A DNA stretch of 64,000 bases, taken from positions 231,042,927 to 231,106,926 of the forward strand of contig NC_084481.1 in assembly GCF_030035675.1 (NCBI RefSeq), in the 5' to 3' direction. The stretch is from Rhineura floridana (lineage: Eukaryota; Chordata; Lepidosauria; Squamata; Rhineuridae). The position numbers and the translations under genes were made by a program. The first letter of the stretch is position 1; each line of letters opens with the position of its first letter. This document shows, in pieces, positions 22,021 through 32,864 of the stretch. The notes beneath the pieces were generated by a model. The model saw only the letters and a program-made list of their open reading frames with translations, made no database searches and was not told the origin of the DNA.

Positions 22021-22889
22021 ACTCTATGTTCTTATAAAAAGTATGGAAAACATTGATTTAAGGCCACTTTACCTACTTTAGGTCATTGTGTTTCTTAATG
22101 ACAGTAGAAACACGGCAATAAAGTTGCTGGTGAAAACCTGTGTTTGTCCTGATCTTTGTGTATGTAGCAACACTATCCATGGCACAACAAAAGAATGCCA
22201 ATGAACTTTAATAATTAATAGTTCTCAAGAACACCTAGTACTAAATGACAAGCCAAGCTAAAAATAGTTCTGAACTGCTGGGAACATTACAACAGCAACA
22301 AGAAAAATCAGACAAACCCTCAATTAGAGAGATTTAATACTGGCCAAAAGGTTATGCAAATTTTCCAGGGTGCAAAGTGTTAAGAAGCATGGGAGGAGGA
22401 GGAACAATGTCCCTCTGCACGTAACAACAACAACAACGATGGTGGTGGTTTCTCAATCTTCTCTGCAAAGGGAATCTGGGCCATCCAAATTCACGTAAGA
22501 GATGACAAATATTGTCACAGAATGTACATTTTGCAGAGAATGTTATAAATCTGCTCACAGGCCTTTAAAGGTGAATAAAAGCATTCTGATTACTTTGGAG
22601 TCATCACCAAAATACCCTAAGAACATGAAAGCACCCTAAAGGATCACATAAAAGATCCACCAAATCAAGCACGTTGCTTCCTTTGGCCAATCAGATGCCT
22701 CTGAGAAGCCCCCTAGCAGGGCACAAAAGGAACAGTCCATCTCTGTTCTTGTTCCCCAGAGAACATACTTCCTTTGACCTTGAAGCCCCCCCCCCAATAA
22801 CCATCACAACTAAGAAGCCCTGGGATCCTTCTGGGAGGAAGGAGGGAATATAAACTCAATAAGCAAACTATAAGTATCACTGAACACTA

Positions 22890-23350
22890 AAGTCAGGATA
22901 GTGCAGACCATGGTATTCCTGATCTCTATGTATGGATGTGGAAGTTGGACAGTGAAAAGAGCAGATAAGAGAAAAATCAACTCACTTGAAAGGTGGCGTT
23001 GGAGGAGAGCTTTGCGGATATCATGGACCGTGAAAAAGACAAATAATCGGGTGTTAGGACAAATTAAACCAGAACTGTCACTAGAAGCTAAAATGATGAA
23101 ACTGAGGTCATCATACTTTGGACACATCATGAGAAGACCTGATTCACTAGAAAAGACAATAATGGTGGGAAAAACGGAAGGAAATAGAAAAAGAGGAAGG
23201 CCAAACAAGAGATGGATTGATTCCATAAAGGAAGCCACAGGCCTGAACTTACAAGATCTGAACAGGGTGGTTCATGACAGATGCTCTTGGGGGTCGCTGA
23301 TTCATAGGGCTGCCATAAGTTGTGATCAACTTGAAGGTGCATAACAACAA
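22890..23350 (+). mobile_element. BovB (RTE) LINE 3' end
   Basis: The 147-aa frame 22901-23344 is the best BovB C-terminus here: MYGCGSWTVKRADKRKI, WRRALRISWTVKKTNNRVL, FGHIMRRPDSLEKTIM and the closing 'VVHDRCSWGSLIHRAA'. The DNA ends in the BovB terminus and CAACAACAA at 23343-23352. 5'-truncated, so it is not mobile. An L2 3' terminus lies just upstream at about 22805-22870. Confidence 0.95.
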
Positions 23351-23402
23351 CAAAAGCTAACAAACAAACAAGCAGGTCTACTACCTTCCATGAATTTAGA
23401 GC

Positions 23403-23668
23403 AGTGGTTTCCTAAAGTCTTTCCCCATGGACCACCTGAAAATTGCCAAGGGTCACTTAATGATTTCCCCCCCTGCCTAATGGAGCAATTTTAACATGCT
23501 GTGCTACATGCTGTAGGATTTTTAATTGTATTTTTATTGCTTACAGGTTGTATTTTATTGTATTACAATTTGAATTCCATAGAATTTAAATTGTAAGTGC
23601 TCTTCACAGACACGCCGCAGACCAAAGAAGCGAAGGTCTGAGGACCACAGTTTAGGAACCCCTGATTT
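23403..23668. mobile_element. hAT-like MITE
   Basis: Ends CAGTGGTTTCCTAAAG and its complement 'cagtttaggaacccctg'. The interior ('tgaaaattgcc', 'tgtattttattgtattacaa') is shared with the element at 29974-30305, so the two are one family. Confidence 0.75.
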
Positions 23669-24159
23669 CCCCATGAACAGGGAAATGGAAAAAGCCATTC
23701 CACTAGTCATCAGGGCATTAACCCCCAATTCCATCAAGAAGTATAAACTTCCATTTGAGTATGATAACCGTGAACATCTCAGCATCCATTTGGGTACAAT
23801 AACCGTGAACATCTTCGCATTCACGAGAGACTGAACAACTTACCCTTAAATTCACTCCAACCTCTGATTTGTTCTTGTATTCCAATCAGAATCTCTCATC
23901 AAAGAAAATGGAAAACAGAGGCTCATGGATCACCTCTCTGGCCTTCAGTAATCTGGGATGATAGGAGTTGCAGTCCAAAACTTTTGGAGGGCGCCAGATT
24001 GCTCAAGGCTCATGTAAAAATATCAAGGTTCTCATTTCTAAATGGTGGAGTTCCCAATCCTTTAAACACCTTCCTTCCTTCCATATCCCACCTTTCCTCC
24101 AGGGAGCTCAAGGTGGTATACAGGACTCTCCCCCATTTTATCCTCACAACAACCATGTG

Positions 24160-24522
24160 GAGTAGGTTAAGTTGGGAGGCTGGACTCACTAAGGTCACCC
24201 AGTGACTTCATGGCTGAGTAGGGATTTGAACTCTGGGGAGGCTTCAGCTAACACGGATTTCTGCTCGTGCAGTGGGACTTTCCCACACCTCTCCTCCTCC
24301 CACGCATGCCCTGCACCTCTCCAAATCTGCTCCGGATGGTTGGGGGAGTCCCTAGAACAACTTTAGGCAGTGTGCGGGGACGAGGAGAGGGAGAGATTGT
24401 TCTGCTGCACAAGCAGACATCCTTGCACTGACAGAACGTTCACATAGCACTAAGTTGGATACAACCCCTGGTCTCCCAGATCCTAGTCCAATGTTGTAAC
24501 CACTACACCACACTGTCTCTCT
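24160..24522 (-). repeat. Sauria-type SINE split by a family D element
   Basis: Antisense SINE body at about 24160-24235 ('aggtcacccagtgacttcat') and SINE head at 24473-24515 ('aaccactacaccacact') flank a family D foldback repeat at 24242-24472. Insertion order is therefore SINE first, family D second. Confidence 0.7.
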
Positions 24523-24819
24523 ATGTGTATGAGTCAGGATGGTCAGAAAAAGGGTGTACCTGAATTTCAAAGAATTCCAGGGTGTTTACTCCAGGACAAC
24601 AGAGGAAATACCTTACACTGTATGAACAAGTCCTTATTATCTCCAAAATAATAATAAAAACATCACCACAAACCACAAGAACGATGACAATCCCCACTAT
24701 CAACAGCCATCAGTTGATCTTCCAAAGCTGTCAAGACTTATTTGTACCTCGCATGACAAGCAATCAGCAAGTATTGAGGGTTTTTTTCTTGGCTTTCCCA
24801 CATCTCTGAAAGAAAGTTT

Positions 24820-25085
24820 TGTTATGTGCTGTCAAGTCGATTTCGACTTATGGCGACAAACCAGTGACCTCCAATAGCATCTATCATGAACTACCCTGTT
24901 CAGATCTTGTAAGTTCAGGTCTGTGGCTTCCTTTATGGAATCAGCCCATCTCTTGTTTGGCCTTCCTCTTTTTCTACTCCCTTCTGGTTTTCCAAGCATT
25001 ATTATCTTTTCTAATGAATCATGTCTTCTCATTATGTGTTCAAAGTATGATAACCTCCGTTTCAGAGGTAAACTCAACAAGTGGA
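24820..25085 (-). mobile_element. BovB LINE 3' end
   Basis: The minus-strand frame 25080-24832 encodes FEHIMRRHDSLEKIIMLGK, GRPNKRWADSIKEATDL and VVHDRCYWRSLV. The element's 3' terminus lies at 24820-24850 ('tgtcaagtcgatttcgactt'). Confidence 0.92.
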
Positions 25086-25609
25086 ATTTGCCACAATCAA
25101 TAGGTTTATGACTTCAGGAGCTAAAATAAACAAACAAACATCTGTGTTTGATTAACTTTAACCATATTTGCTCCTCTGAGATGAGACAGTATGCCTAAAC
25201 CCAACACGGTACCATCCATAGGACATATCTGGGTTTGTGGGATTTCAATTGGCTCTTGAAAAACAATAATCGTGTTATTGCTGTACCTCATGGATGGGGA
25301 CTCTTGGGCTCAGGAGCCAAATGTAGCCTTCCAGACCTCTCTATTGGCCCTTAGGACTCTCCCCTTCTCCCTGGGCCACATCCCTCACTGGCCATGCTTT
25401 GCACCCTCTTGGCGTGGGTATCCCCCCCCCCCCAGGCTAAAATGCGTCCTTGAATTCTGGTAACGCTTCTTGCTTGGACAGAGGTATGTGGCTATGTGTA
25501 GAAACCACATTGTTATGAAAGAAAGGTAAAATTCATATTGATTGCTCCACCCATTTTTTGCCTCTGACCTCGACCATCACTATCATCATCAGAAACTGAG
25601 GTTCTAAAA

Positions 25610-26040
25610 GCAATTGTTGTTGTTATGTGCCTTCAAGTCGATTACGACTTATGGCGACCCTGTCGTGAACCACCCTGTTCAGATTTTTGTACAACTCCGG
25701 ACTCTCCTTTCGCATCTGTGCACATCAGCCTCTGGGCTTCCTTTCAGCTTTGTCCCAGCTGCATCATTAGTCACAGCGCTACTCGTACTTGTCCTTTGTT
25801 CTTCCCCAGTAGCTCGTTGAGTGCCTTCTGACCTGGGGGTCTCATCTTCCAGCACTATCTCGTGTTGCATTTTGGATACTCTGTTCATAGGTTTTTCGTG
25901 GCAAAACGTTTTCAGAGGTGGTTTACCATTGCCTTCCTCTGAGTTTGGATGCATCTTAGTCTGGTGTCTCAGCTTTAACCACTCCACCTTCGGTGCCCCT
26001 GCTAGGAGTCTAGCCTCTTGGTCTAGACTCCTGACGGCAT
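25610..26040 (-). repeat. BovB-related repeat, 3' part
   Basis: Begins with the antisense BovB 3' terminus ('gtgccttcaagtcgattacg') and continues into sequence that lacks the usual BovB protein segment; the right end ('tttaccattgccttcctctg') matches the SINE body of 46545. It may be a BovB subfamily with a different 3' UTR or a SINE composite. Confidence 0.5.
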
Positions 26041-26050
26041 TGCTCTCAGC

Positions 26051-26810
26051 CAGAGCTTGGAAGATTACTTTTAAAAAGTAATAAATTACAGTTACAGTTA
26101 CATGCCCCCCCAAAAAGTAGTGATTACCGTTACAATTACAATTGCTCTGAAAGTAACTGATTGCTATACTTTTACTCAAAAGTAATTGCTACAATTGCAT
26201 TTTAGTTGCTTTTTTTAAACAAAAAATTGCCTGCAAGGTGCTGGCCTTGGCTGCTGCACATCTAAGTAGCCTAAAACATCATTAAAAATAAGCACCCACA
26301 GACACAGAGGGTAGTAGAATAATTATTTTTATCCATAAGATTAACAGAATGGCATAACAGAATCTCACATCCCCTCATCCCACCCCTAGCAATGATGATA
26401 CCCCAACACACATATTTTTTGTATATATATATTGCCTCCAGCTCTTTTCTCCTTCCACTCCTGTCAATTTTTAAACAATTATATTCTCCACCCCGTCTCG
26501 CTTTCCACCTCCTCCCTCGTCACCTCCTAAGCACCCATAGAGCATGAAGGAAGAACAACGCTGCACAGAAGCCCAATTTGAAGCACATGATTTTTATTCA
26601 CAAATCAGAGGAGCAGAAGACTTCCCCTGCTCCCCCCCCCCAAGTAATGCACAAAAGTAATGCTGGAAACATTACAATTATTCCTCAAAAGTAATGAAGT
26701 TACTACTCGTTCTATTACCAGAAAATGTAATGAAGTTACCCACTCGTTACTCAAAAAAGTAATAAATTACAAGTAATTCGTTACTTGTAGCTAGTTACTT
26801 CCAAGCTCTG
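26051..26810. mobile_element. hAT-type non-autonomous transposon, 760 bp
   Basis: Inverted ends CAGAGCTTGGAA and its complement TTCCAAGCTCTG, flanked by the exact 8-bp direct repeat CTCTCAGC (26043-26050 and 26811-26818). The subterminal regions are full of short 'aagtaat' and 'gttac' motifs in both orientations. No reading frame with a transposase domain remains. Confidence 0.93.
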
Positions 26811-27384
26811 CTCTCAGCTTCTTCAACACTCTCAAACCCCCTCACCACGTTAAGGGGGAACTACGAAAGCTGGACTCCATCGGAATAAATGCTCTGTTTC
26901 GGGCAGGCGTTCTCGTCATTCGTTTTTAATAGATCTCCAGATGGGCAGCTAAATCCTACGAGCAACTTGCGCCAAGGCAGCAGCTGAAGGAAGATGCCAG
27001 AGCAAAGCCCACCCCCTCTAACAGGCACGTTACTTTACCCGGGCCCTGAAGACAGCAGCCCAACACAAGGCTGTTCAGCAGACCCTGAGCAGACCTCTGG
27101 GATCAACGTGTGGCTTGTTCTTTCTTCCTTTCTTTTTTTACTACAATAAACAAGATTAAACTCTTCCTTAATAGTAGCAGCTCAGGCAGAAATGTCCAGT
27201 TCTGCCTGCATTTGGTAAGGAAAGGATAGGCAGGCTAAAACTCAAGCAGAGCTTCAGTTTTGGCTAGTTCAGGGCAGGGAGTAACGAAAACACAGCAACT
27301 TGCTTTGTTCCCCTCGACTGCTGCTACCAGAGGAAGGTGGGCACTGCTGGAGGGCGAATGAGCCGGACCAGCAGGTAGGTCAGC

Positions 27385-27850
27385 CACCGATTGAATAATA
27401 ATGATAAACTTATAATAAACTTTAAATTATAAGCTGCCTATCTGGCCAATGGCCACTCTAGGCGGCGAACAATAAAACACGATAAAATACAATAATAAAT
27501 ATAGTCAGTGCAGTACAATACAAAGTTTACAGTATGATAGATTTATCAACATTTTAGTTCAAGGCTGATTCACCTTAGAGGTCTCAAAGGTTGCGAAGGC
27601 CTGATTAAACAGCCAAGTCTTCAGGCCCCGGCGAAATAGATCCAGGGAAGGGGCATGACGAAGATCTATTGGGAGGGAGTTCCAGAGCGAGGGGGCCGCC
27701 ACAGAGAAAGCTCTCTCTCGAGTCCTCGCCAACCTAGCCACTTTAGTTGGCGGGACTGAGAGAAGGCCCTGCGTGGCAGATCTTGTAGGGCGGCTCAATT
27801 TGTGAAGGCAAGAACAAGGGAGTACCCAAGACAGTGTTAGATGGATGAGC
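27385..27850 (-). mobile_element. L2-clade LINE 3' end
   Basis: The minus-strand frame 27870-27559 encodes the L2 C-terminal segment ERAFSVAAPSLWNSLPIDLR and ends SLDLFRRGLKTWLFNQAF. The 3' UTR contains the terminal hairpin (GCTGCCTA at 27433-27440 with TAGGCGGC at 27459-27466) and an AATAAT tail near 27395-27410. Confidence 0.88.
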
Positions 27851-27904
27851 ACCGCACCTACTACAGTCATCCACAGGACTTCTAGCCATGCAGAGGTGCA
27901 GTTC

Positions 27905-28045
27905 AGGGCTCCTGCGTCAAACGTTTTGAACTACAACTCCTGTATCAACTGCGTTGAATTACAGCTCTCATCAGCCCCAACCATTCCAAATGATGGGAGT
28001 CATAGTCCAAAAGAGCTGGAGGGTGCCAAAGTTGGGAAAGGATAA
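27905..28045. mobile_element. Palindromic MITE (family A)
   Basis: Contains 'gaactacaactcctgtat', 'acagctctcatcagccccaa' and 'gatgggagtcatagtccaa'. Confidence 0.55.
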
Positions 28046-28800
28046 CACTGTGGTTGACCATCCTCTTCATGCTCTGCTGATGAGCTTCTGGAGGCCTCTG
28101 GCTGGCCACTGTTAAAACATTACGCCAGGTGGACACCAGTTTGACTTAGCAAAGCACTACTTCTGATCTCACGCCAACAGCAGTAGTCTTTCAGTAAACT
28201 CTACTTTTAGAATGCATGAGCAATCACTATGGTAGCTTGCACGGTCATTCAGCTGAATCTGTTTTGTCGGCAGAAGGGTTTGCAAGTTGCATAAGCACAT
28301 GAATGAAGCATGTGAACAGGCTGGCCCTGTCATCGGCTGAATTTTGAATCACTCGTGTCCTCTCTAGCTCCCATCAAGGGAGGCAGAGGTTTGAGTTCAA
28401 GCACAAGCCAGCACACACAGCCTGGTGAATTACAACCAAGATCTTTTTTAAAACTGGCAGGAGCCCAACTTCAGCCATCACCTACATGAATTGTTTTGTT
28501 TTCGGTTTTTTTGCAGCTTGCAGCAGCTGTTACCATCGCCACGTTTTGTTGTTTTTAAAATCCTCATGACCTCAGCAGCATTATGCTCACTTTCCCCTAC
28601 AAGTTATCTGGTTCTAATCAGCTGAACCTTTCCTGCAGCAGGGCGCCGTTCAATGTTATTGCTGAAGACTACAAACTTAAAAAGAGGACTACAGACAAAA
28701 GGTGGGGGGGAACAGCATTAGCAAAGCGGGAAGACAGCTAGGAAAAATCTTGGGTGTGGAGACAAAAAAGGGAAGGAAAGAAGGGGAGATAAGGGGAAAT
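28045..28800. other. No gene recognised
   Basis: No supported exon or known repeat; a hAT-like TIR fragment ('cagtggtttttaaactgc') occurs at about 28820. Confidence 0.45.
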
Positions 28801-28861
28801 TGAGTATCTCTCTAGCCCAGTGGTTTTTAAACTGCATTCTGAAGAGTTCTGGGTTGGTTAT

Positions 28862-29495
28862 GGAAGGGCCACAGCTGAGTGTTAGAGCATCTGCTTTTGC
28901 ATGCAGGAGGTTCCTGGTTTAACTCTCGATATCTCTAAGCAAGGCTGGGAGAAACTCCTGCCCTGAAACCCTGCAGAACTGCTGCTACTCATTTTAGATA
29001 ACATTGCATTCAGGGTGCTGGTTGCATGTACAACTTGGGCCCACGATACCTGAAAGATCGCCTCACCCCTTATATACCCAGTCGATCACTGCGCTCTGCA
29101 GGTGAGGGCCCCCAACAGATACCATCTTATCAGGAGGTCCGTCCCACACAACACAGGAATCAGGCCTTTAGGGTTGTGGCACTGACCCTTTGGAATTCAT
29201 TCTCCTTAAATATTAAACAGGCACCATCTCCGTTGTCTTGTTGGTACCTGCTGAAGACCTTTCTCTTTCAACAAGCCTTTCAAGCAGAGACATTACCCCA
29301 GTCTGCGCTAGAATCTTAAAGATATTTTGCTTTTAAGATGTTTTAAGACATTTTAAAGATGTTGTAAGCATCTTTGTTTGCCACCCTGGGCTCCTTTTGG
29401 GAGGAGGTGTGGGATATATATTTGGTAAACAAACAAAACCACTGAGCTAGAAGGACAATTGGTCTGAATTTGTTATAAGGCAGCTTCCTAAGTTC
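28862..29495 (+). repeat. tRNA-Ala SINE split by an L2 LINE
   Basis: SINE head and body at 28862-29005 ('gagcatctgcttttgcatgc', 'aactgctgctactcatttta') resume at 29437-29495 ('ccactgagctagaagg' to 'taaggcagcttcctaagttc'). The inserted block 29005-29436 is a 5'-truncated L2 (plus strand) with the frame YNLGPRYLKDRLTPYIPSRS and LTLWNSFSLNIKQAPS and the terminus 'gggaggaggtgtgggatata'. Confidence 0.85.
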
Positions 29496-29564
29496 CTCTG
29501 CTTATAAGTTTCCCAAGAGTGTCTCAAAGAGAAGATCGGCAATGGCGGATAAGCTTCCCTGCTT

Positions 29565-29827
29565 GTGCTGACCTACATCTGCAATGCAAGGCTTCAGAGG
29601 AGGAGGAATATGCCCTATTCCAAGATGCGCATTCAGTTCACACAGGGCAACAAAAAGACCTGGCCAATGCTCTACGTCAACTGGCTGTGCGTCACAGAAT
29701 CTGCCCCAGAATCTTCTGCAGAGTGTAGCACCAAGAGCCAAATTAATGTGGAAGAAATTAAGCATTTTTATTTACTTAGTTATTACGATAATTTGTGTCA
29801 CACCTTTCAGGATATAGATCCCTAGAA
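29565..29827 (+). other. Unexplained 86-aa open frame
   Basis: A plus-strand frame from an ATG at 29565 reads through to a stop at 29823-29825 just after a purine-pyrimidine balanced, non-repetitive stretch. I do not recognise the product (contains RNMPYSKMRIQFTQGNKK and VNWLCVTESAPESSAE). No splice or promoter evidence. Could be an old processed-pseudogene fragment or chance. Confidence 0.2.
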
Positions 29828-29973
29828 ATACACGATTTGAAAACTGCACTATGCAACACCAAGCACTCCGTTATACCGCAAGTGCTCTGGAGGCAGGATC
29901 AGCCCTGTAGGTACCCCAAGACCTCAGGATGGGCCAAAGATCAAAATATTTATCTCCACTATAGTATAGAGAA

Positions 29974-30305
29974 GGGGTTCCCAAACCTTTCTCCCCCCAG
30001 AGACCACTTGAAAATTGCCGAGGATATTGGCAGACCACGTCATGATTTTTCTGCCTGCGGTAGCAATTGCAATGCGCTGTGCCAGGTGCCGTATGATTTT
30101 TAATTGTGTCTATTGCTTCTTTTCTTCCTTGCAATTGTATTTTATTGTATTACAATTTGCATTCTGTACAATTAAAGCTGTAACAGAACACAATAAAATA
30201 TAAGAAACAAAACGAAGTAAGAAAAATACAATTAAAAATCAATATGAATATTTAATGAGAAGAAGCCACCTGCATGAAGCTCACGGACCTAGTTTGGGAA
30301 CCTCC
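29974..30305. mobile_element. hAT-like MITE
   Basis: Ends GGGGTTCCCAAACCT and 'agtttgggaacctcc' are complementary; interior matches 23403-23668. Confidence 0.8.
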
Positions 30306-30689
30306 GATACGGAACAGCTCATGATGTTAAGACATGCTAATACTGCGTGGGAAAACAAGGAAATGTAGACAGGGTTTTCTGCCAGAAGTGGTCGGGGTTG
30401 CAAATGGTGCAATGCGCCCAACGCACGTATCCAACTGAGGTTCTTTTGGGATGCCAGGATAGCTTTCAAAAAAAAATGGTGGGTGGAGCTACAGTCCAAG
30501 GTACCATGATGCTTCCCTCAGTTGTAGCTGTGAGCAAGACTCCTCCACCTCCCCCATTCACCATTACGGTTCCCGCACTTGAAAGCTCCATGCCATAACT
30601 CAAAGCAAGCCAAAAAAACCTAAGCAGGAGAAGCAAAGTGATTTTCCAGTCCCCAGGCCAGACTATACATCAAAAAAGCCAAAACAATT

Positions 30690-30772
30690 TTAACAATTTT
30701 GTAAGTCGCCTAGAGTGGCCATTGGCCAGATAGGCGACGAAGAAATTAAATTTATTATTATTATTATTATTA
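30690..30772 (+). repeat. L2-like LINE 3' terminus
   Basis: GTCGCCTA (30705-30712) pairs with TAGGCGAC (30731-30738), followed by an (ATT)n tail at 30750-30772. Confidence 0.8.
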
Positions 30773-30789
30773 AAACAGCTTCCAAAGGG

Positions 30790-30910
30790 TTGTACTCAAC
30801 TATGCCCTACTCAGAATAGTAGTTAATTAATTACTGAAATCAATTAACCTAAGTTAGTCGTGTCTATTAACTTCAGTGGGACTATTCTGCGTAGGACTAG
30901 CACTGAATAC
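30790..30910. mobile_element. Palindromic MITE (family C)
   Basis: Halves 'ccctactcagaatagtag' and 'gggactattctgcgtagg' are inverted complements. Confidence 0.6.
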
Positions 30911-31084
30911 CACACAAAGGCTTCAATTTAAGGCAGTTTCTGCAACGTGCATTGTCAAAGTCTGCTATGCAAGGTGCATAAGATAAGAAGTGCTAATTTT
31001 TATCAGCACTGATTCAAGGCTGATTCAATACATTTTTGGAAAATCCAAAATGGTACACGCCCACACACACATTCATTTTTCATT

Positions 31085-31862
31085 GGCAATCACTCATGAC
31101 CGAGTAAGATTGTCTTCCAAAATAAAGTCTTTAACAGTGGTCCATAAGTAACTGTGGAGGCCAATCCTAGATCCACACAACCTCTCACAGCGAGGACATA
31201 GGTTTCCAGATGGAAGACAGTTGCGATGAGGATTTGTTTGACGTGCCTTCCACTTGGCTCGTTTGTCCCTTTCACTCTGTATTCATGCTTCTTCAAAGTC
31301 CATAGCACCATTGATAATGGCTGACCTCCATTTAGGATGCTCATGGGCCAAAGCTTCCTAGTTCACGATGCTCATGTTACATTTTTTTAGATTATTTTAA
31401 AGAACATCTTTAAACCTCTTTTGCTGTCCACCGATATTCTGTTTTCCATCGTTAAGTTGGGAGTAAAGTAGCTGCTCTGGAAGACAGTGATCAGGCATTC
31501 GAACAACATGGCCGGTCCAGCGAAGTTGATGTTGAAGGATTATTGTTTCAACACTGGTAGTCTTTGCTTCTTCCAAAACACTAACAGTAGTCCGTCTGTC
31601 TTCCCAAGTAATTTGCAAAAATTTCTGGAGGCAGCGTTGGTGGACTCTTTCAAGAAGTTGAGAGTGGCGTTTATAGATGGTCCATGTTTCACAGGCCTAC
31701 TGTAAGGTCAGTAGTATGATGGCTTCGTAGATAAGCATTTTGGTCACCAAGCGAATATCCCGATCCTCAAATACTGTACGCTTCATTCGGGAGAATGAGG
31801 CACTTGCAGAGCTCAGATGATGTTGAATTTCAGTGTTGATGTCGGCTTTTATAGAGAGACGG
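31085..31862 (-). mobile_element. LINE with C-terminal zinc finger, 3' part
   Basis: Minus-strand reading gives a frame with TTIYKRHSQLLERVHQ-type text and the block QHQLRWTGHVVRMPDHCLPE followed by GGQQKRFKDVL, a segment shared by several non-LTR retrotransposons after the reverse transcriptase. Downstream comes 'RPKWRSAIINGA'-like text and a C-x2-C..H-x3-H finger, seen better at 44337-44615. The clade is not certain from this fragment. Confidence 0.7.
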
Positions 31863-32064
31863 CTGCCACATGCACACACCCCACTCCCATCTATGTAATA
31901 TGGGGCACAAGCCACCACTGATATGGGCAAGGGCTCACACGTGGAAAACGCTCCAGGACCCAGATGTATGGATCAGATCTGCCACTCCCATTGTGCCATC
32001 TATGCTCCGACTCCAGGGAAGGGCTTTTAAAATGAGTAGGTCAACAGACAGACAGCCCTTAGGA

Positions 32065-32300
32065 AGTTAAGAAGAGCCCTGTTGGATCAAGCCAGTGGCC
32101 CATCTAGTCCACAGTCTTGTTCTCATAGTGGGCAGCCACATGCCTCTTCTGGGAAGCTCATAAGCAAGACCCGAGAGCAACACCACTCTGTCCATTTGCG
32201 ATTCCCAGCAACTAGTATCCAAAGGCACATTGCCTCTGAAACCACAGGTAGAACATAGCCGCAGTCTCCCACCAAAGGCTGAGAAAATTCCAACCAGGGA
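32065..32300 (-). repeat. CR1-type LINE 3' end
   Basis: Antisense 3' end ('aagaagagccctgttggatc', 'catctagtccacagtcttgt', then the 3' UTR). Confidence 0.7.
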
Positions 32301-32864
32301 ATCGAGTCCGTTATGTTGGCAACAGCATTTTTTTCCCTCTGCCTAGCTATTCTTTTTGGGAAATAATGCAGTTAAGAAGGATAAGAGATGCAACAGACAC
32401 AGTTAATTCAGCCCAACGCGCAGGCCTATTCTAGCTTTGCCACAAGTGCCATTCACTGCAAAAGGCACAGAAAAGCAAACATGTTTACGTTATTGTAACC
32501 TTTGAACCCACAAACTGCTCACAAACAAGGCAGGGCTGATGTAGGCTTGCTGGAAAACAAAGATCATGATCAACTGTCCTCAAGGAAAGAGCAAGTCTTT
32601 TGAACAGCAAATGGTGCCCCTGCGGTTTTCACACCTATGTTCTAGCTTGTACTGCAAGGAGCCAGATTCAAAGCCTCCTGTGTTTGGCTTCAAAGGATTC
32701 AAAATATCTGCTGGAAAAACCACTTAACATAACTCCCAAAGTTGTAAACAGGACTGGTTTGTGCGCATGGAGAAATTGCCATTGCCGGAGGGCATTTTGA
32801 AAAAGATACTTATTGTTAGCAATTCTACATTTCTCAAAACTGAAAGAAAATGTAGTTTATTTAT

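Noticed and set aside
22901-23344. 147-aa protein as a host gene
   Set aside because: It is the C-terminus of a BovB reverse transcriptase; the same text recurs at 7070, 24820 and 55010.
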